Shown piece after piece: positions 47,815 through 55,980 of a stretch of DNA of 60,837 nt. The DNA is from Synechococcus sp. GreenBA-s (GTDB lineage: Bacteria > Cyanobacteriota > Cyanobacteriia > PCC-6307 > Cyanobiaceae). Under the pieces are notes generated by a model. It was not told the DNA's origin. It did no database searches and was given only the letters and a program-made list of their open reading frames with translations. The stretch covers positions 1 through 60,837 of the forward strand of contig NZ_JAGQBX010000012.1 in NCBI RefSeq assembly GCF_024345855.1, in the 5' to 3' direction. Position numbers and translations under genes: made by a program. How positions within the stretch are numbered: position 1 is the stretch's first letter; each line of letters begins with the position of its first letter.

Positions 47815-49005
47815 TCACCTCCACTTCTGGTCGACATTCATGTTGCAGACGTCGCTGAGCCAGCTGGGCCGCTCCTTCCTGGGCAGCTGACCGCTCACCA
47901 CCAGATGGGCCATGGTGTCGCAGATCACGCGCGTGGCCATCAACGACGTCATGTCGCTGATGTCATAGGGAGGGGAGACTTCCACCACCTCAAGGCCGCA
48001 CACGGGAACGTTGCGAACGATCAGTTCCAGCAGCTTGAGGGCCTCCCGAGGCAGCAGGCCGCCCGGCTCAGGCCAGCCGGTGCCGGGCACGAAACCGGCA
48101 TCGATGCAGTCGATGTCGAAGGAGATGTAGACGCAGTCGGTGCCATCGGTGGCGCGTTCGATGGCGAACTTGGCCGCCGCCTCCAGGCCCATTTCGCAGA
48201 TGTCGGTGACGGTGAGCACGTTGGTGCCCCGCTCCCGGCAGACCTTCACCCCCTCGCGTGGCACCTGCCAGCCGCCGATCCCCAGTTGCACCAGGTTGTG
48301 GGCAGGGGCATTGGCCATGTTGGTGGCATGGAACCACGGGCAGGTATGCATCCGCTCGTCCAGATCGATCTCCTGGGTATCGACATGGCGATCGAAGTGA
48401 ATGATGCCCACCTTCTTGTCGCCCAGGTGGCGGCAGACACCGCGCACCGTGGGGAAGCCGATGGAGTGATCGCCCCCCAGGATGATCGGGAAGGCTCCAC
48501 TGGAGAACACATGGGCCACGCCCTTGGAGATCTGGTCGAAACTCTTTTCGTTGTTGGCGGGGATGGTGAAGATGTCGCCGACATCGCAGAGCGTGATCTG
48601 CTCCCGCAGATCCACGCCCATCTCGTAGTTGTAGGGCGTGTAGAGGGCCGAGATGCGGCGGATGCCCTGCGGGCCGAAGCGGGTGCCCGGCCGGTAGGTG
48701 GTGCCGCTGTCGTGGGGCACACCGAGAATGGCCACATCGAATTCGCCGACGCGGTTCACGTCCTCGATGTAGGGCGCCTTCATGAAGGTGTTGATGCCCG
48801 CGTAATGGGGCAGCTCACCGCGCGAGAAGGTGGAGATGCGTCGATCGATGATGCTCTCGGCAGCTTCCAGGCCATAGCGATGGGCCTGGTCCACTTCCTG
48901 CTGCCAGCCCGTCAGGGGCAGGGCCCGCTCTTTCTCGAGGGCCCGCAGTCCCTCAGTGGGATGCAAGCGTTCGAACGCCGCCGCAGCGTCTGAATCCTGA
49001 GCCAT
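47815..49005 (-). CDS. gdmH: Nickel-dependent guanidine hydrolase
   Basis: A 396-residue ureohydrolase that converts guanidine to urea and ammonia. Metal-binding elements: GGDHS (177-181), DRHVD (205-209) and FDIDCID (296-302), followed by the conserved PGTGWPEPGG. The insertions RMHTCPWFHATN and GGWQVPREG and the end NMNVDQKWR distinguish the guanidine hydrolase branch from agmatinases; the sequence closely follows the Synechocystis Sll1077 pattern as I recall it. Upstream is a guanidine-I riboswitch, downstream are hypA and hypB, and the importer is in the same operon. This is the known guanidine nitrogen-scavenging route. Note that urease is not in this window. Confidence 0.95.
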   Translation of the reverse strand: MAQDSDAAAAFERLHPTEGLRALEKERALPLTGWQQEVDQAHRYGLEAAESIIDRRISTFSRGELPHYAGINTFMKAPYIEDVNRVGEFDVAILGVPHDSGTTYRPGTRFGPQGIRRISALYTPYNYEMGVDLREQITLCDVGDIFTIPANNEKSFDQISKGVAHVFSSGAFPIILGGDHSIGFPTVRGVCRHLGDKKVGIIHFDRHVDTQEIDLDERMHTCPWFHATNMANAPAHNLVQLGIGGWQVPREGVKVCRERGTNVLTVTDICEMGLEAAAKFAIERATDGTDCVYISFDIDCIDAGFVPGTGWPEPGGLLPREALKLLELIVRNVPVCGLEVVEVSPPYDISDMTSLMATRVICDTMAHLVVSGQLPRKERPSWLSDVCNMNVDQKWR

Positions 49006-49025
49006 TGTGCTGGAGGGTTGGAGAT

Positions 49026-49124
49026 GGAGCGGTCTCCCGGGCTTTTATCCCTCCGTGCAGCCGGTGAACCCGACCGATACCTCTCGGACCTGACACTCCT
49101 GGATCAGGAGCCGGAACCCTAGGC
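49026..49124 (-). promoter_or_regulatory. Guanidine-I (ykkC) riboswitch upstream of gdmH
   Basis: On the minus strand the conserved cores appear in order: CTAGGGTTCCG (49112-49122), GGTCCGAGAG (49081-49090) and GGGATAAAAGCCCGGGAGA (49033-49051), matching the guanidine-I aptamer closely. It ends 20 nt before the gdmH ATG. No intrinsic terminator is visible after the aptamer. Instead three CTCC-type tracts (49026-49029, 49020-49023, 49012-49015) could pair with the aptamer's GGGAG. The gdmH start has no Shine-Dalgarno sequence. A promoter probably lies just upstream; AAGAAT near 49128-49133 could serve as -10. Confidence 0.95.
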
Positions 49125-49194
49125 ATTCTTTCCGCTCGTTGACTATGGAACTGGGGTCGTGGGGTGGCGGTACCAGGGGATACCGAATCCCATC

Positions 49195-49368
49195 TCAGTG
49201 CTGATGAGAGCCGCTGTGGCTGTGGTCCTGGGCCTGCTGGGCCGCAGGGTTGGACTGATGCTTCGGCTGGTGATGATCTGGATGGGCCTGAGCGGAAGGC
49301 GCGAGCCCCAGGGCCAGCGCGGAGAGCACAGCCAGTCCGAAAGTGTGTCGGGACACAGTTCGGGACAC
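49195..49368 (-). CDS. Small exported His-rich peptide
   Basis: A 57-residue frame from GTG 49368 (GTG 49356 also possible), ending 70 nt upstream of the riboswitch on the same strand. It has a signal peptide (FGLAVLSALALGLAPSAQA) and a mature part of about 29 residues with eight histidines (HPDHHQPKHQ ... DHSHSGSHQH). The composition suggests binding of nickel, zinc or copper in the periplasm. Position next to a nickel-enzyme operon suggests nickel buffering or supply, but this is inference. It is too short to be assigned to a family. Confidence 0.55.
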   Translation of the reverse strand: MSRTVSRHTFGLAVLSALALGLAPSAQAHPDHHQPKHQSNPAAQQAQDHSHSGSHQH

Positions 49369-49547
49369 AGTGTTGAGCCGGGACAACGGGAAAGGCGTCA
49401 GAGGCGGGCGCGACCGTATCGGCGCGGCGGCCCCAACCCGGTGGCCGTTGTTACCGACGGGGCCGGCCTTGCCATCCACCTGATCACCCACCGTGGCGGT
49501 TCCGCAACGGCCTGCCCCGCCCGATGGCCAGGGGCGAGGAGAAGCGA

Positions 49548-49619
<72 letters not shown>

Positions 49620-49668
49620 GGTGCGGCCATTCTGCAGGCACACTCGCCCCAGGACCGAGCCGATCGGC

Positions 49669-50190
49669 ATGGCCAGCGGCCGCAGCCACGACCGCACCAC
49701 CTGGGCCCTGGCCCTGCCCTTCGGGCTGCTGTGGTGGCCCTGGCTCGGTCTGGGCGGTCTGACGGCGGCTGCGGCGGCCTTCCTGGCGGGGGGCCTGCTG
49801 CTGTCGCCCGACCTGGACACCCGCTCCAACGCCACCCGCCGCTGGGGTCCGCTGCGGCTGCTGTGGTGGCCCTACCGGCGCCTGCTGCGTCACCGCTCGC
49901 TGCTCTCCCACAGCCCGCTGCTGGGCAGCGCCGTCCGGCTGGCCTATCTGGCGGCGGCGGCCCTGGTCCTCTGCCTGCTGCTTCAACCCCTCGGCGGGCC
50001 GCCCCCCCAGCGGCTCGCTGCCGCAGCCCAAGGGCTGTGGCAGCAGCAGCGGCCGCTGGTGATCGCGGCCCTGGTGGGGCTGGAGGCCAGCAGCTGGCTG
50101 CACCTGATCCAGGACGGCGACCCCCTGCCGAAGACCCCGCGGATCCTGCGGCCGCTGCTGCGGCACCGGCGCCGCCCGCGGCGGAGATGA
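49669..50190 (+). CDS. DUF2227-family putative metal-binding membrane protein
   Basis: A 173-residue protein from ATG 49669 with the DUF2227 signature: an early SGRSHDRTTW (His motif), DLDTRSNATRRWG, HRSLLSHSPLLG and the late LHLIQDGDP. Membrane spans lie at ALALPFGLLWWPWLGLGGLT and LAYLAAAALVLCLLL. The ordered His/Asp residues resemble those of YdjM/LexA-regulated membrane hydrolases, but the function is uncertain. It is divergent from the tRNA-Val gene (49 nt) and 30 nt upstream of mazG. Confidence 0.75.
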   Translation: MASGRSHDRTTWALALPFGLLWWPWLGLGGLTAAAAAFLAGGLLLSPDLDTRSNATRRWGPLRLLWWPYRRLLRHRSLLSHSPLLGSAVRLAYLAAAALVLCLLLQPLGGPPPQRLAAAAQGLWQQQRPLVIAALVGLEASSWLHLIQDGDPLPKTPRILRPLLRHRRRPRRR

Positions 50191-50220
50191 CAGGGTTGCA
50201 CCAACCCCGCCGCGCCGCCC

Positions 50221-51153
50221 ATGGAGCCCCGCCCCCTCGATCCGGCCGCCCCGTCGCCCGCGGCGGCGGCCGCCAGCCTGGAGGCCCTGGCGGAACTGGT
50301 GGCCGTGGTGGACCGGCTGCGGGATCCCGAGACCGGCTGCCCCTGGGACCTGGAGCAGACCCACGCCTCGCTGGTGCCCTACGTGCTGGAGGAGGCCCAT
50401 GAGGTGGCGGATGCCATCCGCCATGGCGATGACCGCCACCTGGCCGAGGAGCTGGGCGACCTGCTGCTGCAGGTGGTGCTTCACGCCCGGATCGCCAGCG
50501 AGGCGGGCCGCTTCGATCTGGAGCAGATCGCCCGGGGCATCAGCGCCAAGCTGATCCGCCGCCACCCGCACGTGTTCGAGGCCGCGGAGGGGGAGCAGCA
50601 GGCCAACCGGGGCAGCGGAGGCGACAGTGCGGAGGTCCGGCGCCGCTGGGAGGCGATCAAGGCGGAGGAGGCGGCCAGCAGCAGGCCCGGAGAGGGCAGC
50701 CACTCCGGGCCCTCCGCCAGCCCCCTCAGCGATCGGCTCGCCGGCAAGGTGCGCGGCCAGCCGCCCCTGGCCGGTGCCATGACCATCTCCCGCAAGGCCG
50801 CCGCGGCCGGCTTCGAGTGGGAGGGGCTCGACGGCGTGTGGGAGAAGGTGCACGAGGAGCTCGATGAGCTCAAGGAGGCGGTGGGCGAAGCCAGGGCCAG
50901 CGGCGATCCGGCCCATGCCCAGGAGGAACTGGGCGACGTGCTGTTCACCCTGGTGAACGTGGCCCGCTGGTGCGGCATCGACCCGGAGGAGGGCCTGGCC
51001 GGCACCAACCGCCGCTTCCTGGATCGCTTCTCCCGCGTGGAGGCCGCCCTGGGCGGGGAGCTGGGCGGCCGCTCGATCCGCGAGCTGGAGGACCTGTGGC
51101 AACAGGCCAAGGCGCAGATCCGGGCCGAAAACGGCTCGCCACCGAGCTGCTGA
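50221..51153 (+). CDS. mazG: Nucleoside triphosphate pyrophosphohydrolase MazG
   Basis: A house-cleaning NTP pyrophosphohydrolase, 310 residues from ATG 50221. Both MazG half-domains are visible: GCPWDLEQTHASLVPYVLEE with EELGDLLLQVVLHA in the first, and FEWEGLDGVWEKVHEELDEL with EELGDVLFTLVNVARW in the second, including the ExxE...ExxD metal ligands. A longer linker rich in Ser/Gly/Glu sits between them. The enzyme removes aberrant dNTPs/NTPs. It is 30 nt downstream of the DUF2227 gene. Confidence 0.93.
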   Translation: MEPRPLDPAAPSPAAAAASLEALAELVAVVDRLRDPETGCPWDLEQTHASLVPYVLEEAHEVADAIRHGDDRHLAEELGDLLLQVVLHARIASEAGRFDLEQIARGISAKLIRRHPHVFEAAEGEQQANRGSGGDSAEVRRRWEAIKAEEAASSRPGEGSHSGPSASPLSDRLAGKVRGQPPLAGAMTISRKAAAAGFEWEGLDGVWEKVHEELDELKEAVGEARASGDPAHAQEELGDVLFTLVNVARWCGIDPEEGLAGTNRRFLDRFSRVEAALGGELGGRSIRELEDLWQQAKAQIRAENGSPPSC

Positions 51154-51181
51154 AACCCTGCCGGCACCCCTCCCTCAATCC

Positions 51182-51194
51182 GTACAGCTTGTAC
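51182..51194. repeat. Palindrome GTACA-GCT-TGTAC (copy 2 of 2)
   Basis: The same palindrome as at 2261-2273; the flanks CGTACAG-NN-TGTACAGA match exactly over 16 of 18 positions. It lies between the convergent mazG and arfB genes, where no promoter is expected. Confidence 0.6.
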
Positions 51195-51234
51195 AGATTC
51201 AGGGACGCCACCCTGCGGACAGCACCGCCACCCC

Positions 51235-51687
51235 TCACTCCTCCGGCAGCTGGGGCCGCGAGCGCCGTTGCCCCTTGATGGCGCCGCGCTGCTTCTTGGC
51301 CGCCAGGCGCCGCTCCACCGATCCCCGGCTGGGCTTGGTGGGGCGCCGCGGCGGCGGCGGCGGCCGCAGCGCCTCCTGCAGCAGCTCCACCAGGCGCCGC
51401 TGGGCCGCCACCCGGTTCTGCCACTGGGAGCGGTGCTCGCTGGCGGCGATCACGATCGCCCCATCCACCAGCTTTCCCTCCAGCCGCCGCAGGGCCCGTG
51501 CCTGGAGGTGCGGCGGCAGGGCCTGGGAGGCCGCCAGGTCGAACACCAGCTCCACCCGCGAGTCGGTGGTGTTCACGTTCTGGCCGCCGGGGCCGGAGCT
51601 GCGCGAGAAGCGCCAGCCCAGCTCCACCGCCGGGATGCGCACGGCCGGGGTCACCCGCAGATCGTCGGTGGGGCGCTCGCCGGCCAT
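51235..51687 (-). CDS. arfB: Alternative ribosome-rescue factor ArfB (peptidyl-tRNA hydrolase, class I RF domain)
   Basis: A 150-residue GGQ-domain protein from ATG 51687. The catalytic GGQ is at 34-36 within [13 protein letters not shown], and the C-terminal half ends in the basic ribosome-entry tail ([15 protein letters not shown]). It lacks the codon-recognition domains of RF1/RF2. It releases nascent peptides from stalled ribosomes. Earlier in-frame starts exist, but ATG 51687 gives the standard N-terminus. It converges with mazG. Confidence 0.92.
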   Translation of the reverse strand: MAGERPTDDLRVTPAVRIPAVELGWRFSRSSGPGGQNVNTTDSRVELVFDLAASQALPPHLQARALRRLEGKLVDGAIVIAASEHRSQWQNRVAAQRRLVELLQEALRPPPPPRRPTKPSRGSVERRLAAKKQRGAIKGQRRSRPQLPEE

Positions 51688-51770
51688 GGCCCCAGGCTCG
51701 CAGAGGCCGGGTGCCGGGGGCGACACCGGCGATGCGCAAATCTGGATGCCAAGCAGCGCCACCAGGGCCC

Positions 51771-52670
51771 ATGGCAGAGCCCGCCCCCGCGTCCAACCCC
51801 GCCCCCACGCCCGGCTGGCCCATATCCAGCCCAGGCTGGGTGGACGAGATCTTCGAGGGCGTGCGCTACGGCCTGGAGGGCACGGTGATCGCCGAGCAGG
51901 AGTCGCCCTTCCAGCGCGTCACGATCATCGACAGCCAGCGCTACGGCAAGGGCCTGCTGCTCGATGGCTGCTGGATGACGGCCGAGCGCCAGGAGCGGCA
52001 CTACCACGAGGCCATCGTGCATCCGGCCCTCTGCAGCGCCGCCAGCATCGAGCGGGTGCTGGTGATCGGCGGCGGCGATGGCGGCACCGCCCGCGAGTGC
52101 CTGCGCCACGCCGGCGTGCAGCACCTCGACATGGTGGAGATCGACGGCCTGGTGGTGGAGTGGAGCCAGCGGTACCTGCCCGCGATCGGTGGCGGCGCCT
52201 GGAGCGATCCCCGCTTCCACCTCACCGTGGGCGACGGCATCGCCTGGGCCGCCAATGCCCCGGATGCCAGCTACGACGTGGTGATCGTGGACGGCTCCGA
52301 TCCGGCCGGCCCGGCCGAGGGCCTGTTCAACCGCGCCTTCTTCGAGCAGTGCCGCCGCATCCTGCGGCCCGGCGGTGTGTTCGCCACCCAGAGCGAATCC
52401 CCCGAGGCCTTCCGCCAGGTGCACCTCGACACGGTGCAGCTGATCCGCGAGGTGTTCGGCCACGCCGATCCGATGTACGGCTGGGTGCCGATGTATCCCA
52501 GCGGCTGGTGGAGCTGGACGTTCGCCGCCATCGACGGCCGTCGCTATCTGCAGCCGGATCCCTCCCGTGCCGCGGCCGTCGTCGATGGCTGTGAGATCTG
52601 GTCCCCCCGCTGGCAGCGCGGCGCCTTCGACGCCATCCCCGCCGCCATCGAGCGCGCCCTCAACGCATGA
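51771..52670 (+). CDS. speE: Spermidine/polyamine aminopropyltransferase
   Basis: A 299-residue enzyme that transfers an aminopropyl group from decarboxylated SAM to putrescine-type acceptors. The dcSAM-binding [10 protein letters not shown] and the acidic D-S-S region [18 protein letters not shown] are present, along with the family start [15 protein letters not shown]. Starting at ATG 51771, its last codon overlaps the speB ATG by 4 nt (ATGA). This pair makes the polyamine module. No arginine or SAM decarboxylase gene lies in this window. Confidence 0.93.
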   Translation: MAEPAPASNPAPTPGWPISSPGWVDEIFEGVRYGLEGTVIAEQESPFQRVTIIDSQRYGKGLLLDGCWMTAERQERHYHEAIVHPALCSAASIERVLVIGGGDGGTARECLRHAGVQHLDMVEIDGLVVEWSQRYLPAIGGGAWSDPRFHLTVGDGIAWAANAPDASYDVVIVDGSDPAGPAEGLFNRAFFEQCRRILRPGGVFATQSESPEAFRQVHLDTVQLIREVFGHADPMYGWVPMYPSGWWSWTFAAIDGRRYLQPDPSRAAAVVDGCEIWSPRWQRGAFDAIPAAIERALNA

Positions 52671-53536
52671 CCAACCTCTTCGACACCGATTTGTTTGATA
52701 CAGACGGCGCCATCTACATGGGCAGCCAGCGCGACCCCGCCGGCTGCCGGGTGGGTCTGTTCGGCGTGCCCTACGACGGCACCACCTCCTTCCGCCCCGG
52801 CACCCGCTTCGGCCCGGCGGCGATCCGCGAGGTGAGCAGCGGCCTGGAGAGCTACGACCCCCAGCTCGATCGGGATCTCGAGGAGCTGGCCATCGCCGAC
52901 CTCGGCGCCGTGGAGATCCCCTTCGGCGCCCCCGAGCCGGTGGTGGCGGCCGTGAAGGCCGCCACCGAAGCCGTTCTGGCCCTGGGGCTGAAGCCGCTGA
53001 TGCTCGGCGGCGAGCACTCGATCAGCTCCGGCGCCGTGGCGGCCGTGGCGGCCCGGCACCCGGAGCTGGTGCTGGTGCAGCTCGATGCCCACGCCGACCT
53101 GCGCCACGAATGGCTCGGCGCCCACCACAGCCACGCCTGCGCCATGCGCCGCTGCCTGGAGGTGCTGCCCAGCCAGCAGCTGCTGCAGATCGCCATCCGC
53201 AGCGGCACCCGCGAGGAGTTCGCCGAGCTGCGCCAGTCGGGCCGGCTCGTGGCGATCGAGCGCATGGCCGAGGCGCTGCGTCCCCTGCGCGGGCAGCCCC
53301 TGTATCTCACCGTGGATCTGGACTGGTTCGATCCGGCGGTGATGGCCGGCACCGGCACCCCCGAACCCGCCGGCTTCCTCTGGAGGGATTTCGCCGCCCT
53401 GGTGGAGGAGCTGCGCCACCACAACCTGGTGGCCGCCGATGTGGTGGAGCTGGCGCCCCAGCTGGATCCCAGCGGCGTGAGCAGCGTGCTGGCCGCCAAG
53501 GTGGTGCGCAGCCTGCTGTTTCTGCTGGATCGCTGA
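52667..53536 (+). CDS. speB: Agmatinase
   Basis: A 289-residue ureohydrolase of the agmatinase type. Metal-binding motifs: [14 protein letters not shown] and TVDLDWFD, then [10 protein letters not shown]; all are intact. The N-terminal ~15 residues include a duplicated FDTD. It hydrolyses agmatine to putrescine and urea; the upstream speE uses putrescine. It is a paralog of gdmH (47815) but lacks the guanidine-branch insertions. With gdmH, two urea-producing enzymes lie within 6 kb. It overlaps speE by 4 nt. Confidence 0.93.
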   Translation: MTNLFDTDLFDTDGAIYMGSQRDPAGCRVGLFGVPYDGTTSFRPGTRFGPAAIREVSSGLESYDPQLDRDLEELAIADLGAVEIPFGAPEPVVAAVKAATEAVLALGLKPLMLGGEHSISSGAVAAVAARHPELVLVQLDAHADLRHEWLGAHHSHACAMRRCLEVLPSQQLLQIAIRSGTREEFAELRQSGRLVAIERMAEALRPLRGQPLYLTVDLDWFDPAVMAGTGTPEPAGFLWRDFAALVEELRHHNLVAADVVELAPQLDPSGVSSVLAAKVVRSLLFLLDR

Positions 53537-53616
53537 GCCTGGGAGCCCGGGGGCCTGGATCTCGGAGCCTTGGATCGCTGGGGACCACCGAACGGCGGCC
53601 CCTCAGCGCCAGGTCC

Positions 53617-54015
53617 TCAGTAGGCGCAGCTGCCGCTGGCCCGCTGCTCCCGCAGGCGCTCGTGCTGCTGGCCGATCAGCTGTACCGCCAGGGTCGGGTG
53701 GTTGTGCAGCAGGTTCAGGAAGCGCAGCCGATCCAGCTTCAGCAGCTCCACCGGCGTGCGGGCGATGGCGTCGTTGCGGTAGGTGCAATCCCGCCAGACG
53801 ATGTCCTCGTAGCTGAACAGCTCGCCGGGGCGATAGCAGAGGTGTTCGCCGGCCGGGTTGGTCACCTCCACGATGCCGCGACGCACCGCATAGATGGCAT
53901 TGGCGGCCTGGCCGCGGCGGAAGATCGGGGCGCCGGTGGGAAACGACAGGCAGTCGCTGTCGACCTGGGCCGCAATCAGGTCAAGCGGCGTGGCCGCCAA
54001 CAGGGTTGTGGTCAA
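53617..54015 (-). CDS. Stand-alone cyclic-nucleotide-binding-domain protein
   Basis: A 132-residue protein with only the Crp/Fnr-type sensory fold: beta strands through FPTGAPIFRRGQAANAIYAV, RRGIVEVTN, the PGELFSYEDIV segment (phosphate-binding-cassette position), and RTPVELLKLDRLRFLNLL. The classical PBC signature (GExA/RA) is not conserved, so true cNMP binding is doubtful. No C-terminal helix-turn-helix is present, so this is not a normal DNA-binding regulator. TTG 54015 is chosen because GGAGGT lies about 8 nt upstream; the predicted C-terminus is short. Confidence 0.75.
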   Translation of the reverse strand: MTTTLLAATPLDLIAAQVDSDCLSFPTGAPIFRRGQAANAIYAVRRGIVEVTNPAGEHLCYRPGELFSYEDIVWRDCTYRNDAIARTPVELLKLDRLRFLNLLHNHPTLAVQLIGQQHERLREQRASGSCAY

Positions 54016-54221
54016 TAACCCACCTCCGCAGTACTCGCTGGTCAGGTGTCAAGGATGGCACCACGGGCAAGCCTTCTGCGATACAACCCGCACAATCCGC
54101 CCAGACGATCCGCCGATCCATCGGCTGGAGCGGCCGGTCCGTTGACTGGAACGGCCGAACGGCTTGCTGGCACGGCCAGGCCAGGCCCTGGGAATCGCAG
54201 TGGTGACCGCCGCTGCGGGAC

Positions 54222-54464
54222 TCAGGCCACGTCGCTGTGCAGCAGCTCCGCCAGGGCCAGCTGGCGCTCGCCGGCCGCTGCCAGGGCCTGCTGCCCGGCG
54301 CCGAGCACCGGCAGGCGCGGAGCCCGGGCGGTCCAGTGGTGGCACCACAGGTCGCCCGCCAGCTCGGGATGGATCGGCAGCTGGCGCAGCTGGCACCAGC
54401 CCTGCTCCACGCCGCTGGGGGGCGTGCAGTGGCGGCAGCTGCGGCAGCTGGGGCGGTGACCCAT
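54222..54464 (-). CDS. Small Cys-rich conserved cyanobacterial protein
   Basis: An 80-residue protein from ATG 54464 with an N-terminal cysteine cluster (CRSCRHC, then GWCQLRQ and LWCHHW), suggesting a metal or iron-sulfur site. The C-terminal half is helical (AAAGERQLALAELLHSD). It precedes gcvT on the opposite strand (176 nt between starts). Function is unknown. The cysteine pattern and size support coding status. Confidence 0.6.
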   Translation of the reverse strand: MGHRPSCRSCRHCTPPSGVEQGWCQLRQLPIHPELAGDLWCHHWTARAPRLPVLGAGQQALAAAGERQLALAELLHSDVA

Positions 54465-54640
54465 TCCGATCCATGGGGGTTGCCCAAGTTAGGGCGATGG
54501 GGCAGGCCCCGCAGCCCGGAAGCCCCAAAGGTGCGGCTTCTCTTCGGGATCGGGAAGCCCAGCGGACAATTCCCGCCGGCACCAGGGGAACGGGCCCAGT
54601 CCGTCCTCCATAGGATCCGAACACCTGCCCCGCCGCCGCC

Positions 54641-55804
54641 ATGGCCGAAGCCCAGGCCGCCCCGGCCACGCCCCTGCGGCGCACACCCCTGTTCGAGGCC
54701 GCCCGCGCGGCCGGCGGGCGCCTGGTGCCCTTCGCCGGCTGGGAGATGGCGGTGCAGTTCGCGGGGCTGGTGGCCGAGCACAACGCCGTGCGCCAGAGCT
54801 GCGGGGTGTTCGACATCTCCCACATGGGGGTGCTCAGCCTGCGGGGTGAGGGCGTCAAGGACGCGCTGCAGGGCCTGGTGCCTAGCGACCTGTTCCGCAT
54901 CGGCCCCGGCGAGGCCTGCTACACAGTGCTGCTCAACGACACCGGCGGCATCCGCGACGACCTGATCGTCTACGACCGGGGCCGGCTGGCCGCCGGCGCT
55001 GACCCCAGCGAGACCGACGAGCTGCTGCTGGTGCTCAACGCCGCCTGCGCCGAGGCCGACACGGCCTGGCTGCGCAGCCAGCTGGAGCCCCAGCGCATCG
55101 CCATCGCCGACCGCAAGGGCGACGGGGTGCTGCTGGCCCTGCAGGGCCCCGAGGCTCCGGCCCGCCTGGAGGCCCTGGCCGGCGTCGACCTGGGCGGCCT
55201 GCCCCGCTTCGGCCACCGCACCCTGCGTCTGGCCGGCACGGCCCGGGGAGCCGCCGCCGGCGCCAGCGTGTTCGTGGGCCGCACCGGCTACACCGGCGAG
55301 GACGGCTTCGAGCTGCTGCTGGAGCGGCCGGCCGGCCTGGCCCTGTGGGAGCAGCTGCTGGCCGAGGGCGTGGTCCCCTGCGGCCTCGGCGCCCGCGACA
55401 CCCTTCGCCTGGAGGCGGCCATGCACCTCTACGGCAACGAGATGGACGCCGGCACCACCCCCCTGGAGGTGGGCCTGGGCTGGCTGGTGCACCTGGAGAT
55501 GCCCAAGCCCTTCATCGGCCGGGCGGTGCTGGAGCGCCAGGGCGCCGAGGGTGTGGGCCAGCGCCTGGTGGGCCTTGAGCTGGCGGGGCGGGCCATCGCC
55601 CGGCACGGCTACCCGGTGCTCTGGAACGGCGAGCCGGTGGGGGAGGTCACCAGCGGCAGCTGGTCGCCGAGCCTGGGCAAGGCGATCGCCCTGGCCCGGG
55701 TGCAGACCGCCGCGGCCAGGCTCGGCACCGAGCTGGCGGTGGAAATCCGCGGCAAGGCGGAGCCGGCCGTGGTGGTGAAGCGCCCCTTTTACCGGCGCGG
55801 CTGA
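54641..55804 (+). CDS. gcvT: Glycine cleavage system T protein (aminomethyltransferase)
   Basis: The tetrahydrofolate-dependent aminomethyltransferase that releases ammonia and forms methylene-THF. It has 387 residues from ATG 54641. Family landmarks include TPLFEAARAAGGRLVPFAGW, SCGVFDISHMG, the RTGYTGEDGFELL segment and RLEAAMHLYGNEMD, ending with the beta-barrel and VVKRPFY. It is intact, unlike gcvP at the other end of the window. Upstream 54465-54640 has a small hairpin (GGCTTC/GAAGCC near 54533) but no recognisable glycine riboswitch. Confidence 0.95.
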   Translation: MAEAQAAPATPLRRTPLFEAARAAGGRLVPFAGWEMAVQFAGLVAEHNAVRQSCGVFDISHMGVLSLRGEGVKDALQGLVPSDLFRIGPGEACYTVLLNDTGGIRDDLIVYDRGRLAAGADPSETDELLLVLNAACAEADTAWLRSQLEPQRIAIADRKGDGVLLALQGPEAPARLEALAGVDLGGLPRFGHRTLRLAGTARGAAAGASVFVGRTGYTGEDGFELLLERPAGLALWEQLLAEGVVPCGLGARDTLRLEAAMHLYGNEMDAGTTPLEVGLGWLVHLEMPKPFIGRAVLERQGAEGVGQRLVGLELAGRAIARHGYPVLWNGEPVGEVTSGSWSPSLGKAIALARVQTAAARLGTELAVEIRGKAEPAVVVKRPFYRRG

Positions 55805-55903
55805 AGGCCGACCCAGCGGCCTGCAGCACGGGCCCGATCGATCGGGGTTGATCCGGTCGGTCGGATCGTCCTCGGCTGGACGCAGCCCTGCGGCACGCTG
55901 CTG

Positions 55904-55947
55904 CCGCCGACGGTGCTTCCGCCGACGGTGCTTCCGCCGAAGTGCTG
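55904..55947 (+). repeat. Short tandem repeat (CCGCCGACGGTGCTT-type units)
   Basis: Two perfect 15-bp units (55904-55918, 55919-55933) plus a variant third, between gcvT and the carbonic anhydrase gene (convergent). It is non-coding as far as I can tell. Confidence 0.8.
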
Positions 55948-55980
55948 CCGCCGATCGATGCCGATTCGATCGGTTCCGAT

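Noticed and set aside
54465-54640. Glycine riboswitch before gcvT
   Set aside because: No match to the conserved glycine aptamer cores was seen; only a small hairpin.
55800-55980. Coding use of the tandem-repeat region
   Set aside because: The open frame through it has no start or family match and overlaps the carbonic anhydrase gene antisense.
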